A stretch of DNA of 64,000 bases from positions 1 to 64,000 of the forward strand of contig CAKTDC010000014.1 in the NCBI GenBank assembly GCA_934541015.1, read 5' to 3'. Under the pieces are notes generated by a model, which ran no database searches, was not told where the DNA came from, and saw only the letters and a program-made list of their open reading frames with translations. The position numbers and the translations under genes are program-made. Positions 8,221-17,633 of this stretch are shown here, piece after piece. How positions within the stretch are numbered: the first letter of the stretch is position 1; each line of letters starts with the position of its first letter. This stretch comes from an uncultured Luteimonas sp. (GTDB lineage Bacteria > Pseudomonadota > Gammaproteobacteria > Xanthomonadales > Xanthomonadaceae).

Positions 8221-11200
8221 ATGCCCTTCCCCGACCTCCCCGCCCCGCCCCTGCCGCGCCCGGGCCAGCAGCGCGCCTGGTGGCGCGCGCCCGCCAGCCG
8301 CAGCGCCCTGGCCTGGCATGCCGCCACGGCCGCCGCGGCGCACGCCGCACCGCTGCTGCTGGTCGCCCGCGACAACCACGCCGCGCACCAGCTCGAATCC
8401 GACCTGCACACCCTGCTCGGCGCCGATCCACAGCTGCCGGTGGTCGCCTTCCCCGACTGGGAAACCCTGCCCTGGGACCGCTTCAGCCCGCATCCGGACA
8501 TCGTTTCCCAGCGCCTGGCCACCCTGCTGCGGCTGCCCTCGCTCCGGCGCGGCATCGTGATCGTGCCGGTGCAGACCCTGCTGCAGCGGCTGCCGCCGCT
8601 GCGCTACGTGGTCGGCAGCGCCTTCGACGTGCGCGTGGGCCAGACCCTGGACCTGGCCGCCGAGAAGCGGCGGCTGGAAAGCGCCGGCTACCGCAACGTG
8701 CCGCAGGTGTTCGACCCGGGCGAATTCGCAGTGCGCGGCGGCCTGCTCGACGTCTATCCGATGGGCGCTTCCGGGCCCTACCGCGTGGAGCTGTTCGACG
8801 ACAGCATCGACACCATCCGCGCCTTCGACCCGGAGAGCCAGCGCTCGCTGGACAAGGTGGATGCGGTGCGCATGCTGCCCGGACGCGAGGTGCCGCTGGA
8901 CGAGGCTTCGCTGGCGCGCGCGATGGACGCGCTGCGCGAGCGCTTCGACATCGATACCCGGCGCAGCGCGCTGTTCCAGGACCTGAAGGCGGGGCTGGCG
9001 CCCGCCGGCATCGAGTACTACCTGCCGCTGTTCTTCGAGGCGCCGCGCAGGAGCGCTCTGGCCGCCGCGGACGAGGCGAAACGCGGCACCGCGACCCTGT
9101 TCGACTACCTGCCGGAGCAGTCGCTGCCGCTGATCGACGCGGGCGCTCTGGAGGCGGCCGGACAGTTCTGGCAGCACACCGGCGAACGCTACGAACAGCT
9201 GCGCCACGACATCGAGCGGCCGATCCTGCCGCCGGACGAGCTGTGGCTGTCGCCCGAGGCCCTGCGCGAGCGGCTCAACCTCGGCGGACGCATCGAGGTC
9301 TGCGCGCCGGAGCATCCGCGCCACGGCGACGCGCATGCGCTCGGCGACCAGCCGGCGCCGTCGCTGCCGCTGGCCGCGCGCGATACCGAGCCCGCCGCGG
9401 CGCTCAGGGCCTTCCTGTCGAGCTACCCCGGACGCACCCTGGTCGCCGCCGATTCCGCCGGCCGCCGCGAAGCCCTGCTGGAGATGCTCGATGCCGCGGA
9501 CCTGAGGCCGGTCGTCGTCGCCGATTTCGGTGCGTTCCTCACCGCGGATTCCCGCCTTCAGGGCAGCGACCCGTCGCGGTTCGCCATCGCCGTCGCCCCG
9601 CTGGAGGACGGCTTCGCGCTGGACCATCCGCGCATCGCGCTGCTCACCGAGCGCCAGCTGTTTCCCGAACGTGCCTCGCAGCCGCGCCGGCGCAGGCGGG
9701 CCGGGCGCGAGCCCGAGGCGATCATCCGCGACCTGGGCGAGCTGAGCGAAGGCGCGCCGATCGTGCACGAGGACCACGGTGTCGGCCGCTACCGCGGGCT
9801 GGTGACGCTGGAGGCCGGCGGACAGGCCGGCGAATACCTCGACATCGAATACGCCAAGGGCGACCGGCTGTACGTGCCGGTGGCGCAGCTGCACCTGGTC
9901 AGCCGCTACTCCGGCGCTTCGCCCGAAACCGCGCCGCTGCATTCCCTGGGCGGCGAGCAGTGGACGAAGGCGAAGAAGAAGGCCGCCGACAAGGTCCGCG
10001 ACGTCGCCGCCGAGCTGCTCGAGATCCAGGCCAGGCGCCAGGCCCGTGCCGGCCTGGCGCTGCCGGTGGACCGCGCGCTGTACGAGCCCTTCGCCGCGGC
10101 CTTCCCGTTCGAGGAAACGCCCGACCAGCACGCCGCGATCGAGGCGGTGATCCGCGACCTGGGCTCCAGCCAGCCGATGGACCGGGTGGTCTGCGGCGAC
10201 GTCGGCTTCGGCAAGACCGAGGTCGCGGTGCGCGCGGCATTCGTCGCCGCAACCGCGGGGAAGCAGGTCGCTGTGCTGGTGCCGACCACCCTGCTGGCCG
10301 AGCAGCACTACCGCAACTTCCGCGACCGTTTCGCCGACTGGCCGCTCAAGGTCGAGGTGCTGTCGCGCTTCAAGACCACAAAGGAGATCAGGGCCGAACT
10401 CGACAAGCTGGCGGAAGGGAAGATCGACGTCATCGTCGGCACCCACCGGCTGCTGCAGAAGGACGTGAAGTTCAAGGACCTGGGCCTGGTCATCGTCGAC
10501 GAGGAGCAGCGTTTCGGCGTGCGCCAGAAGGAGGCGCTCAAGGCGCTGCGCGCGAACGTGCACCTGCTCACGCTCACCGCCACGCCGATCCCGCGCACGC
10601 TCAACATGGCCATGGCCGGACTGCGCGACCTGTCGATCATCGCCACGCCGCCGGCGCACCGGCTGGCGGTGCAGACCTTCGTCACCGCCTGGGACGACGC
10701 CCAGCTGCGCGAGGCCTTCCAGCGCGAGCTGGCGCGCGGCGGCCAGGTCTACTTCCTGCACAACGACGTCGAGAGCATCGGCCGCATGCAGCGCCAGCTG
10801 CAGGAGCTGGTGCCGGACGCGCGCATCGGCATCGCCCACGGCCAGATGCCCGAGCGCGAGCTGGAGAAGGTGATGCTCGATTTCCACAAGCAGCGCTTCA
10901 ACGTGCTGCTGTGCTCGACCATCATCGAATCGGGCATCGATATCCCCAACGCCAACACCATCATCATCAACCGCGCGGACCGCTTCGGCCTGGCCCAGCT
11001 GCACCAGCTGCGCGGCCGCGTCGGCCGCTCGCACCACCGCGCCTACGCCTACCTGGTGGTGCCCGACGGGCGCTCGATCACCGCCGACGCGCAGAAGCGG
11101 CTGGACGCGATCGCATCGATGGACGAACTCGGGGCAGGCTTCACCCTGGCCACCCACGACCTGGAGATCCGCGGCGCCGGCGAGCTGCTGGGCGAGGACC

Positions 11201-11769
11201 AGAGCGGGCAGATGGCCGAGGTCGGCTTCAGTCTCTACACCGAGCTGCTCGAGCGCGCGGTGCGCTCGATCAAGCGCGGCGAGTTGCCGGACGTCGATGC
11301 GCCGGCCTCGCGCGGCGCGGAGGTCGAACTCAACCTGCCGGCGCTGATCCCGGAGGACTACCTGCCGGACGTGCACACGCGCCTGACCCTGTACAAGCGG
11401 GTCAGCTCCGCGCGCGATGCCGACGATCTGCGCGAGCTGCAGGTGGAGATGATCGACCGCTTCGGCCTGCTGCCCGATCCGGCCAAGCACCTGTTCGCCA
11501 TCGCCGAGATGAAGCTGGAGGCCACGCGCCTGGGCATCCGCAAGCTCGATCTGGGGCCGAACGGCGGCCGGGTGCAGTTCGTGGAGAAGCCCGACGTCGA
11601 TCCGATGGCGGTGATCCGCCTGATCCAGGGCCAGCCGAAGCATTACCGCATGGACGGCCCCGACAAGCTGCGGATCACGCTCGACCTGCCCGATGCCGCC
11701 ACCCGGCTGCAGGCCGCCCGCGGCCTGCTGATCGCGCTGGCGCCCGGCCCGAAGCCCGGCACGCGCTGA
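8221..11769 (+). CDS. mfd: Transcription-repair coupling factor Mfd
   Basis: An 1182-residue DNA translocase that removes RNA polymerase stalled at lesions and recruits UvrA. Domains in order: a UvrB-homology module (residues about 10-340, including LPVVAFPDWETLPWD), the RNA-polymerase interaction domain (near DLGELSEGAPIVHEDHGVGR), and RecG-like motor domains with Walker A in CGDVGFGKTEVAVRAAF (about residue 656), DEEQ in IVDEEQRFGVRQKEAL and motif III in LTATPIPRTLNMA. The TRG motif region follows (DLEIRGAGELLGEDQSG), and then the C-terminal autoinhibitory domain. Length and architecture match the family. The gene stands alone. Confidence 0.97.
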   Translation: MPFPDLPAPPLPRPGQQRAWWRAPASRSALAWHAATAAAAHAAPLLLVARDNHAAHQLESDLHTLLGADPQLPVVAFPDWETLPWDRFSPHPDIVSQRLATLLRLPSLRRGIVIVPVQTLLQRLPPLRYVVGSAFDVRVGQTLDLAAEKRRLESAGYRNVPQVFDPGEFAVRGGLLDVYPMGASGPYRVELFDDSIDTIRAFDPESQRSLDKVDAVRMLPGREVPLDEASLARAMDALRERFDIDTRRSALFQDLKAGLAPAGIEYYLPLFFEAPRRSALAAADEAKRGTATLFDYLPEQSLPLIDAGALEAAGQFWQHTGERYEQLRHDIERPILPPDELWLSPEALRERLNLGGRIEVCAPEHPRHGDAHALGDQPAPSLPLAARDTEPAAALRAFLSSYPGRTLVAADSAGRREALLEMLDAADLRPVVVADFGAFLTADSRLQGSDPSRFAIAVAPLEDGFALDHPRIALLTERQLFPERASQPRRRRRAGREPEAIIRDLGELSEGAPIVHEDHGVGRYRGLVTLEAGGQAGEYLDIEYAKGDRLYVPVAQLHLVSRYSGASPETAPLHSLGGEQWTKAKKKAADKVRDVAAELLEIQARRQARAGLALPVDRALYEPFAAAFPFEETPDQHAAIEAVIRDLGSSQPMDRVVCGDVGFGKTEVAVRAAFVAATAGKQVAVLVPTTLLAEQHYRNFRDRFADWPLKVEVLSRFKTTKEIRAELDKLAEGKIDVIVGTHRLLQKDVKFKDLGLVIVDEEQRFGVRQKEALKALRANVHLLTLTATPIPRTLNMAMAGLRDLSIIATPPAHRLAVQTFVTAWDDAQLREAFQRELARGGQVYFLHNDVESIGRMQRQLQELVPDARIGIAHGQMPERELEKVMLDFHKQRFNVLLCSTIIESGIDIPNANTIIINRADRFGLAQLHQLRGRVGRSHHRAYAYLVVPDGRSITADAQKRLDAIASMDELGAGFTLATHDLEIRGAGELLGEDQSGQMAEVGFSLYTELLERAVRSIKRGELPDVDAPASRGAEVELNLPALIPEDYLPDVHTRLTLYKRVSSARDADDLRELQVEMIDRFGLLPDPAKHLFAIAEMKLEATRLGIRKLDLGPNGGRVQFVEKPDVDPMAVIRLIQGQPKHYRMDGPDKLRITLDLPDAATRLQAARGLLIALAPGPKPGTR

Positions 11770-11808
11770 AGCGCCGGCATCCGGCCGCGGATCGCGCACA
11801 ATGGAGCC

Positions 11809-12342
11809 ATGACACACCGCCTGGCTCCCCTGCTGTTCGCCCTCGCGCTCGCCGCCTGCGCCACCGCCCCTTCCGGAAGCGACACGGCAGCCACCTTCGT
11901 GGTGGTGCGCCACGCCGAGAAGGCCAGCGAGACAGAGCGCGATCCGGACCTGTCCGCGGCGGGCGTCGAACGTGCGCGGCGGCTGGGCGAGCGCTTCGCC
12001 ACCGCGGACCTGGCCGCCATCTACAGCACCGACTACCGGCGCACGCGGCAGACGGTGGCGCCGGCAGCGGCAGCCCGCGGCATCGAGACGACCCTCTACG
12101 ACGCGAAACTCCCCGCCAGGGAACTCGCCGCGCGGCTCAGGGCGGCGCACGGCGACGGCACCGTGCTGGTCGCCGGCCACAGCAACACCGTTCCCGAGAT
12201 CGTCGCCGCGCTGTGCGGCTGCGCGGTCGAGCCCATGCCCGAGACCGAGTACGACCGCATCAGCACGATCCGTATCGCTGCCGACGGCAGCGCGAGGCTG
12301 GAGGTGGCGCGCGACGCCGCGACGGCATCGGCATCGCCCTGA
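11809..12342 (+). CDS. Histidine-phosphatase-fold lipoprotein
   Basis: A 177-residue exported protein of the histidine phosphatase (phosphoglycerate-mutase-like) superfamily. The N-terminus is a lipoprotein signal ending LALAACA, with Cys after the lipobox. The catalytic RHG-type motif is VVVRHAEK, where RHA replaces RHG as in SixA/phosphohistidine-phosphatase relatives. A later His in VAGHSNTVPE and the supporting Arg in YSTDYRRTRQT complete the active site. The lipid anchor places it in the periplasm or outer membrane rather than with cytoplasmic SixA. The substrate is unknown. It follows mfd by 39 bases but is likely separate in function. Confidence 0.85.
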   Translation: MTHRLAPLLFALALAACATAPSGSDTAATFVVVRHAEKASETERDPDLSAAGVERARRLGERFATADLAAIYSTDYRRTRQTVAPAAAARGIETTLYDAKLPARELAARLRAAHGDGTVLVAGHSNTVPEIVAALCGCAVEPMPETEYDRISTIRIAADGSARLEVARDAATASASP

Positions 12343-12860
12343 GCGCAGCGACCGTGACCGGGTCGGCCGCAGCACCGATGCCTGGCGCCTCCACGCCGGG
12401 CTTGCTGCACAGGTAGGGCTGCGCGACCCGTTTCCGGATCGCCGGCTCCGACACCGGCTGCCGGGGTCGACGCCTCCAGCCGTGCCGCCGCGGCGCTGCC
12501 CGAGGTGCGTTTTCCGGAGCCGCCCCCTGCGCAGCAGTGCGCATGGCCCCGCCCTGCTCCCGCCTGCCCGGCTTCCGCGAACTCCGACCCTGCCGCGGGT
12601 AAGGGAGCGGTTGCCGCGCACACCCGGGCTGGCGCTGCCCTGCGGACACCACACCGCCCGGCCGCGACGGCAGGCGACGCCAGCCAGGCAGCTGGCAGGC
12701 GTGTCCTGATGCGCATGGACATCCGGATGCGCTCCCGATGTCCACATTCGCGCCGGTCCGGCGTACTGAACCTGACACCTGGCTGGACCGGCTTCCCGCT
12801 GGCGGTCGGCCAGGGAGGCCCTGCCCCGTACCTGGATGCGCCCGAGCCGCATGGGACGAC
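12343..12860. other. Long intergenic region before LuxR-type regulator
   Basis: About 518 bases without a convincing gene. The frames crossing it have no recognisable protein features and lie antisense to, or upstream of, the regulator gene. I see no clear promoter, operator or hairpin with a T-run. It presumably carries the regulator's promoter. Confidence 0.45.
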
Positions 12861-15506
12861 ATGGAAACCGCCATCTTCGTTGAACGCGAGGACTTCCTCG
12901 AACAGCTGCTGACGCTGACCGACCGCACGGTTTACGACGGTGGCGCCCTCGCGCTGGTCAGCGGCGAGGCCGGGATCGGCAAGACCTCGCTGCTCGAGGA
13001 GTTCCAGCGGCGCGCGAGGGGCCGCTTCGATATCGCCTGGGGCGGCTGCGAGGCGCTGTTCACGCCGCGACCGCTCGGGCCGCTGCACGACATGGCGGAC
13101 ACTTTTTCGGCGGAGGTGCGCACGATGCTGTCCAGCAACGCGCCGCCGGCAAGCATCTTCAACGCCGCCCTGCGCGACATCAGCCGCCAGCACACCGCCC
13201 GCGTGCTGGTGTTCGAGGATGTCCACTGGGCCGACAACGCCACGCTGGATTTCCTCAAGTTCCTCGGCCGCCGCATCGCCATGACCGGCGTACTGATCGT
13301 GATGAGCTTCCGCGATGACGAAACCGGGCCTGCACACCCGCTGCGTCAGGCCATCGGCGACCTGCCGCAGTCCCGGGTCCATCGCATCGCGCTCAGGCCG
13401 CTCAGCCGCGAGGGCGTGGCCCGGATGGACAGCCGCAGCCTGTTCGAGCCCGAAGAACTGCTGCGGATCACCTCGGGCAACCCGTTCTTCGTCACCGAAC
13501 TGCTCGCCGCACGCAGCGGCGGCACCCAGGACGTGCCGGCCTCGGTGCGCGATTCGGTCAACGCGCGACTGGGCTGGCTGAGTGCGGGGGAGCGCAGTTT
13601 CCTCGAACACCTGAGCGTGATTCCGGTGGCCGTCGGCACCGACCTCATCACCGCGCTGTTCGGGCCCGGGGGCGAGGCCATGGCGATGGCCTGCATGGCC
13701 CGCAAGCTGCTGGTCGAGGACCAGCGGGGCAAGCTGCGCTTCCGCCACGAGCTCGCACGCCTGGCGACCGTCGCAAGGCTGTCTCCGATCCAGCGGCAGA
13801 ACATGCACGCCCGGGTGCTGGCGACGCTGGATGCGCGCGGCGACGCGCCGCTCGACCTGCTGGTGCACCACGCCGCCGGCGCACTGGAGGCGGCGCGGGT
13901 GCTCGAGCTGGCGCCCGCGGCGGCCAGGGTCGCCGCCGCCCTCGGTTCGCACCGCGAAGCCGCCGCCCACCTGGAAACCGCGCTGCGCTTCGTGGACGAA
14001 GCCGAGCCCGCACTCGCCGCCGAGCTGTACGAAAGCTGGGCCTACGAAGCCGGGATCGCGCTGCGGATCGACGACGATGTGATCGAAGCGCGGCGCCACG
14101 CCATCACCCTGTGGCGCGCGCTCGGCCAGCTCCCCAGGGTCGGCGACAACCTGCGCTGGCTGTCGCGCCTGCACTGGTACCGCGGCGAGTCGGCCGAGGC
14201 CAACCGCCTCGCCAACGAAGCCATCAGGGTCCTGGAAGCCACCCCGCCCTCGGGCGAGCGCGCGATGGCCTACAGCTTCCGCTCGCAGATGCACCTGTTG
14301 GGCGACCGCATGGCCGAAGCGATCGAATGGGGCGAGCGCGCGCTGGCGCTGGCCGACCGGATCGGACACACCGAGGCGCGGATCCACGCACTCAACAACA
14401 TCGGCACCGCGCGCGCGTACTGCGGCGACGGGAGCGGCGTCGAACAGCTGCGCGACAGCCTGTCGCTGGCCCTGGAGCACGGGTTCCACGAGCACGCCGC
14501 GCGGGTCTACACCAATCTGTCGTGCTATGCCGTCGACTTCCACCGGTTCGAGCTGGCCGACCGGATCATCAACGAGGGCATCGCCTTCGACACCCGGCAC
14601 GACCTCGACGCATGGACCCACTACCTGGTCGGGGTGCTGGCCCAGCTTCGGCTCGAGCAGGGCCGCCTGGCGGATGCGGAGCGGATCGCGCGGGGCGTGC
14701 TGCGGATCGAACGGCTGACGCTGCTGATGAAGCTGCCGGCGGCCTCGGTGCTGTCCAGGGTCGGCATGCGCACGGGCGAGGCGGACGCGGCCAGCGGACT
14801 GGCCTCGGTGCTCTCCCAGGCACTGGCCACCGACGAGGCCCAGTACATCGTGCCCGCGCGCCTGGCGCTGATCGAGCACGCCTGGCTGGGCGATGCCGAG
14901 GGCAAGGCGCACGAGCAGATCGACGCGCTCGCCGGGCTCGACCCGGCGCTGTTCAACCCCTGGAGTGAAGGGGCGCTCCGGATCTGGGCCGCACGCACCG
15001 GCTACGACCCGGGCCCGCGCCCGGACCGGCGGATGCCGCCGCCGATCGCGGCGGAACTCGACGGCGACGGCACGGCGGCCGCAGGGCACTGGCGCGACTG
15101 CGGCGCGCCCTATTCGGCCGCCCTGGCACACATCGCCTGCGCCGAGGCCGACCCGCAGTACCACCTCGCCGCCGCGATGAAGCTGCTGCAGCCCACCGGC
15201 GCCGGCGCCGCCATCGCCAAGGCCCGGAGACTGGCCAAGGCCTGCGGCGTCGAACGCTGGATGCCGCGACGGCGACGCGGCCCCTACCGCGCCGCGCGCA
15301 GCCATCCACTAGGGCTGACCAGGCGCGAACAGGAAGTCCTTGCCCTGCTGGTCAGGGGCTCGAGCAACAGGAACATCGCCGAGCATCTGTCGCGCTCTCC
15401 GCGCACGATCGAACACCACATCTCCGCGGTGCTCGCCAAACTGAACGTGCGCAACCGGATGGACGCGATGATGCGGGTCCAGAGCGAGCCATGGATCGTC
15501 GACTGA
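12861..15506 (+). CDS. Large ATP-binding LuxR-family transcriptional regulator
   Basis: An 881-residue regulator of the LAL/MalT-like type. An N-terminal AAA/AAA16 ATPase has Walker A GEAGIGKTS (residues 35-43) and Walker B VLVFEDVHWAD. A central block of about 450 residues is made of TPR-like helical repeats. The C-terminal LuxR helix-turn-helix is LTRREQEVLALL, then GSSNRNIAEHLSRSPRTIE and AVLAKLNVRNRM. Such proteins sense a ligand through the helical repeats and activate transcription when ATP-bound. ATG at 12861 follows GGGACGAC and directly precedes the ATPase domain; a longer frame upstream adds unrelated sequence. It lies immediately before the secreted/lipoprotein gene series on the same strand and is the obvious candidate regulator. 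Confidence 0.88.
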   Translation: METAIFVEREDFLEQLLTLTDRTVYDGGALALVSGEAGIGKTSLLEEFQRRARGRFDIAWGGCEALFTPRPLGPLHDMADTFSAEVRTMLSSNAPPASIFNAALRDISRQHTARVLVFEDVHWADNATLDFLKFLGRRIAMTGVLIVMSFRDDETGPAHPLRQAIGDLPQSRVHRIALRPLSREGVARMDSRSLFEPEELLRITSGNPFFVTELLAARSGGTQDVPASVRDSVNARLGWLSAGERSFLEHLSVIPVAVGTDLITALFGPGGEAMAMACMARKLLVEDQRGKLRFRHELARLATVARLSPIQRQNMHARVLATLDARGDAPLDLLVHHAAGALEAARVLELAPAAARVAAALGSHREAAAHLETALRFVDEAEPALAAELYESWAYEAGIALRIDDDVIEARRHAITLWRALGQLPRVGDNLRWLSRLHWYRGESAEANRLANEAIRVLEATPPSGERAMAYSFRSQMHLLGDRMAEAIEWGERALALADRIGHTEARIHALNNIGTARAYCGDGSGVEQLRDSLSLALEHGFHEHAARVYTNLSCYAVDFHRFELADRIINEGIAFDTRHDLDAWTHYLVGVLAQLRLEQGRLADAERIARGVLRIERLTLLMKLPAASVLSRVGMRTGEADAASGLASVLSQALATDEAQYIVPARLALIEHAWLGDAEGKAHEQIDALAGLDPALFNPWSEGALRIWAARTGYDPGPRPDRRMPPPIAAELDGDGTAAAGHWRDCGAPYSAALAHIACAEADPQYHLAAAMKLLQPTGAGAAIAKARRLAKACGVERWMPRRRRGPYRAARSHPLGLTRREQEVLALLVRGSSNRNIAEHLSRSPRTIEHHISAVLAKLNVRNRMDAMMRVQSEPWIVD

Positions 15507-15876
15507 CCTCGCGCACAGGGACCGTCGCGCGGGCGCCCGGTGACCTGCGTTCCCCGCAGCTGCATCGAACGGGGCCCGCGTATCGATCCCGATCCAGTCC
15601 CCGCCACCGGCACGTCGAAGGCGGGGCCAGACGGCCACTTCTGCAAAAAATAGGTAGTCCTGCGAAATATGGGTACGCCTGCCCATGCGTTCGCGACAGC
15701 CGGCTGCCGATGATGGCTTCGGCACGGTCGGGGAAGGGACAGCCTGGCACCGGGAATGATGCGGGAACGGGGTGCCGGAGGTCGGCACGTACCGCGAGCG
15801 CATTCGCGAACCGGCATCAGTCCGCCCAGGCGCCGCCCGGCCTCGATCCGATCCCGGGAATTTGCTGGAGGAACCC
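15507..15876. other. Intergenic region with A-rich direct repeats
   Basis: A 370-base gap between the LuxR-type regulator and the first gene of the secreted-protein series. Most of it is GC-rich, but 15641-15676 is locally AT-rich and contains two imperfect 17-base direct repeats (separate entry). A good ribosome-binding site (CTGGAGGAA) ends the gap. Confidence 0.5.
15641..15676 (+). promoter_or_regulatory. Two 17-bp direct repeats, candidate operator
   Basis: CTGCAAAAAATAGGTAG (15641-15657) and CTGCGAAATATGGGTAC (15660-15676) match at 13 of 17 positions and start 19 bases apart, close to two helical turns. They lie about 200 bases upstream of the first gene of the secreted-protein series, just after the LuxR-type regulator gene. 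Spacing, AT-richness and position fit a binding site for that regulator or a promoter region. This is inference, with no known consensus matched. Confidence 0.4.
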
Positions 15877-17577
15877 ATGATGAACTGCAGGTCCATGTTG
15901 GTCGCAGCATTCGCCGCAATGTGGTTGTGCGCGCCGGGAAGCGCCCTTTCGAGCGAGGCCGAACGCCAGGCCGAGGGCAAGCGCGCCGCCGCCGCGATCG
16001 AACGCGTCGACCGCAGCCGCTTCGCACCGGTGGCGCAGCTGATGCGAAATCCGAATCGCATCAACACCGCTCTCTACCGGTCCGACCCGTCGCTGGTGGG
16101 CCGGACCATGCTGGCGGCGAAGGTCGCCGAAAGCGAGCGGGTCAAGGGCTCCGAGATCGTCAGGTCGACGATCATGATGGACTTCATGCGCGACCTGTTC
16201 TCCGCGATGCCGGGCATGGGCGGGCAGATGACGGAGCGCATGGGCACCAACCAGTACGAAGCCGTCTGGCCGCTGACGGTGAGCGTCGACGGCAGGTCGT
16301 ACGAAATGCGCGTCCGCTTCCCCCTGCACCCGGAGGAAGTGCTGAAGATCCAGCGCGAGGCCGCGGGGATCTCCGACATGCAGTACGCGACCCTGCTCCA
16401 CGGCATGGGCTCGGGCTCGATGATGCTCGGCGGCATGGGCGGCGGCGCGCCGATGGGCGCGGGGATCGGGCTGGGCTGCAGCAACTACCTGTCCCCGGAC
16501 GTCAGCATGGACTACCTGCTGGTCAATCCCTCGGCGCTGATGGTCGCGCAGGGCTGCATGCTCAAGGCACAGGCCGAACACGTCTCGACGACCGCAGCGC
16601 GGATGGCGGAGGAACGGGCGCGGGACGTGGAGAGCGAATGGCGGGGCCTTGCCCTGATCGGGGAAATGCGGGTGGTGAGCGCGACTCCGCGCGAGGTGAC
16701 GTTCGCCGCGCCGCGCGCCGCGCTCGAGGCCATGTCCGCCGGCACCCAGGCCGACGGGCAGCAGCTCGTGCTGCACGCGCTGCGCGTGTCCTACGACCCG
16801 GTCACCCTCAAGGAACTGGGCATGCAGATGGACGGCGTGCTGACCGACGAGGCGGGCGCGCGCGAGATCACCATCGAGGCGCGGTACTCCGATTTCCGCC
16901 CGGTCGAGGGAAGCAGACTGTACGAACCCTTCCGGCAGACCTTCCGCGCGCAGGGCATGCTGACCGAGCAGGAGCGGCGCGAGATCGCCAGCCAGCTGCC
17001 CGAGCTGGAGAAGCAGGTGGCCAGCATGCCGGCCTCGCAGCGCCAGATGGCGCCGGCCCTGGAAAAGCAGATCGGCATGATGCGCTCGATGGCCGACGGC
17101 GGCCCGATCGAAATGGGCATGGTGACCTCCAGTGTCGTGCTCGACCCCGACATCGCCGCCGACGGCTGCGGTATGGCCGGCGGCTCGTTCGTGGGCGGCC
17201 TTTCGGACCTGTTCGGCGGCGCCGCCTGCAAGGACGGCGGCATGCTCGGCGCGCTCTCGGGGATGTTCAAGGGCGACGCGGGCGGGCCGGCGGCACAGGG
17301 CGGAGCGGGCGGCAGCCACACCGTTGCGGGAGAAACGCAGCAGCAGTGCCTGCAGCGGGTGGCCGCCTCCAGGCAAGGCGCCGCGAAGACCAGGCGCGGC
17401 CTCGGCAGCCTGGTCAATGCCGCCAGCCGCATTGCCGGTCGCTTCGGCGTGGGCCAGGGGGTCTCCGACACGATCGGGGATGCCTACGTGGCCAGCCAAG
17501 CCGGGAGCGATCTTGCCCGCGCCGCGCGCGACCTGGGGCTGACGCCCGAAGAGGCCGAGGTCTGCATGAACCGCTGA
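15877..17577 (+). CDS. Secreted protein of unknown function (566 residues)
   Basis: I do not recognise the family. The N-terminus MMNCRSMLVAAFAAMWLCAP GSALSS is a Sec signal peptide (written here in two parts), so the product is exported. The mature part is alpha/beta with a Met/Gly-rich stretch around residues 180-200 (SGSMMLGGMGGGAPMG), a segment EARYSDFRPVEGSRLYEPF resembling strands of LolA-like lipoprotein-binding folds, and a Gln/Met-rich helix near residues 360-410. The C-terminal third has several cysteines and a Gly-rich region. ATG at 15877 follows CTGGAGGAA. It opens a codirectional series with the LPGDHF-repeat protein and lipoproteins, so it probably works with them in the envelope. 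Confidence 0.75.
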   Translation: MMNCRSMLVAAFAAMWLCAPGSALSSEAERQAEGKRAAAAIERVDRSRFAPVAQLMRNPNRINTALYRSDPSLVGRTMLAAKVAESERVKGSEIVRSTIMMDFMRDLFSAMPGMGGQMTERMGTNQYEAVWPLTVSVDGRSYEMRVRFPLHPEEVLKIQREAAGISDMQYATLLHGMGSGSMMLGGMGGGAPMGAGIGLGCSNYLSPDVSMDYLLVNPSALMVAQGCMLKAQAEHVSTTAARMAEERARDVESEWRGLALIGEMRVVSATPREVTFAAPRAALEAMSAGTQADGQQLVLHALRVSYDPVTLKELGMQMDGVLTDEAGAREITIEARYSDFRPVEGSRLYEPFRQTFRAQGMLTEQERREIASQLPELEKQVASMPASQRQMAPALEKQIGMMRSMADGGPIEMGMVTSSVVLDPDIAADGCGMAGGSFVGGLSDLFGGAACKDGGMLGALSGMFKGDAGGPAAQGGAGGSHTVAGETQQQCLQRVAASRQGAAKTRRGLGSLVNAASRIAGRFGVGQGVSDTIGDAYVASQAGSDLARAARDLGLTPEEAEVCMNR

Positions 17578-17633
17578 ATGCGCGGCCGGCCGATCGCAGT
17601 GCCGGCAGCAGCCACGCCAACTGGAGGAACGAC

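Noticed and set aside
8280-12416. A 1378-codon plus-strand frame overlapping mfd
   Set aside because: It is the same DNA as mfd in another frame, with low-complexity Arg/Ala/Pro composition and no start context.
7177-12852. A 1891-codon open frame on the minus strand opposite rlmJ and mfd
   Set aside because: It is antisense to mfd, whose motifs are unambiguous. The translation is Arg/Gln/Gly/Val-rich with no domain, as expected in high-GC DNA.
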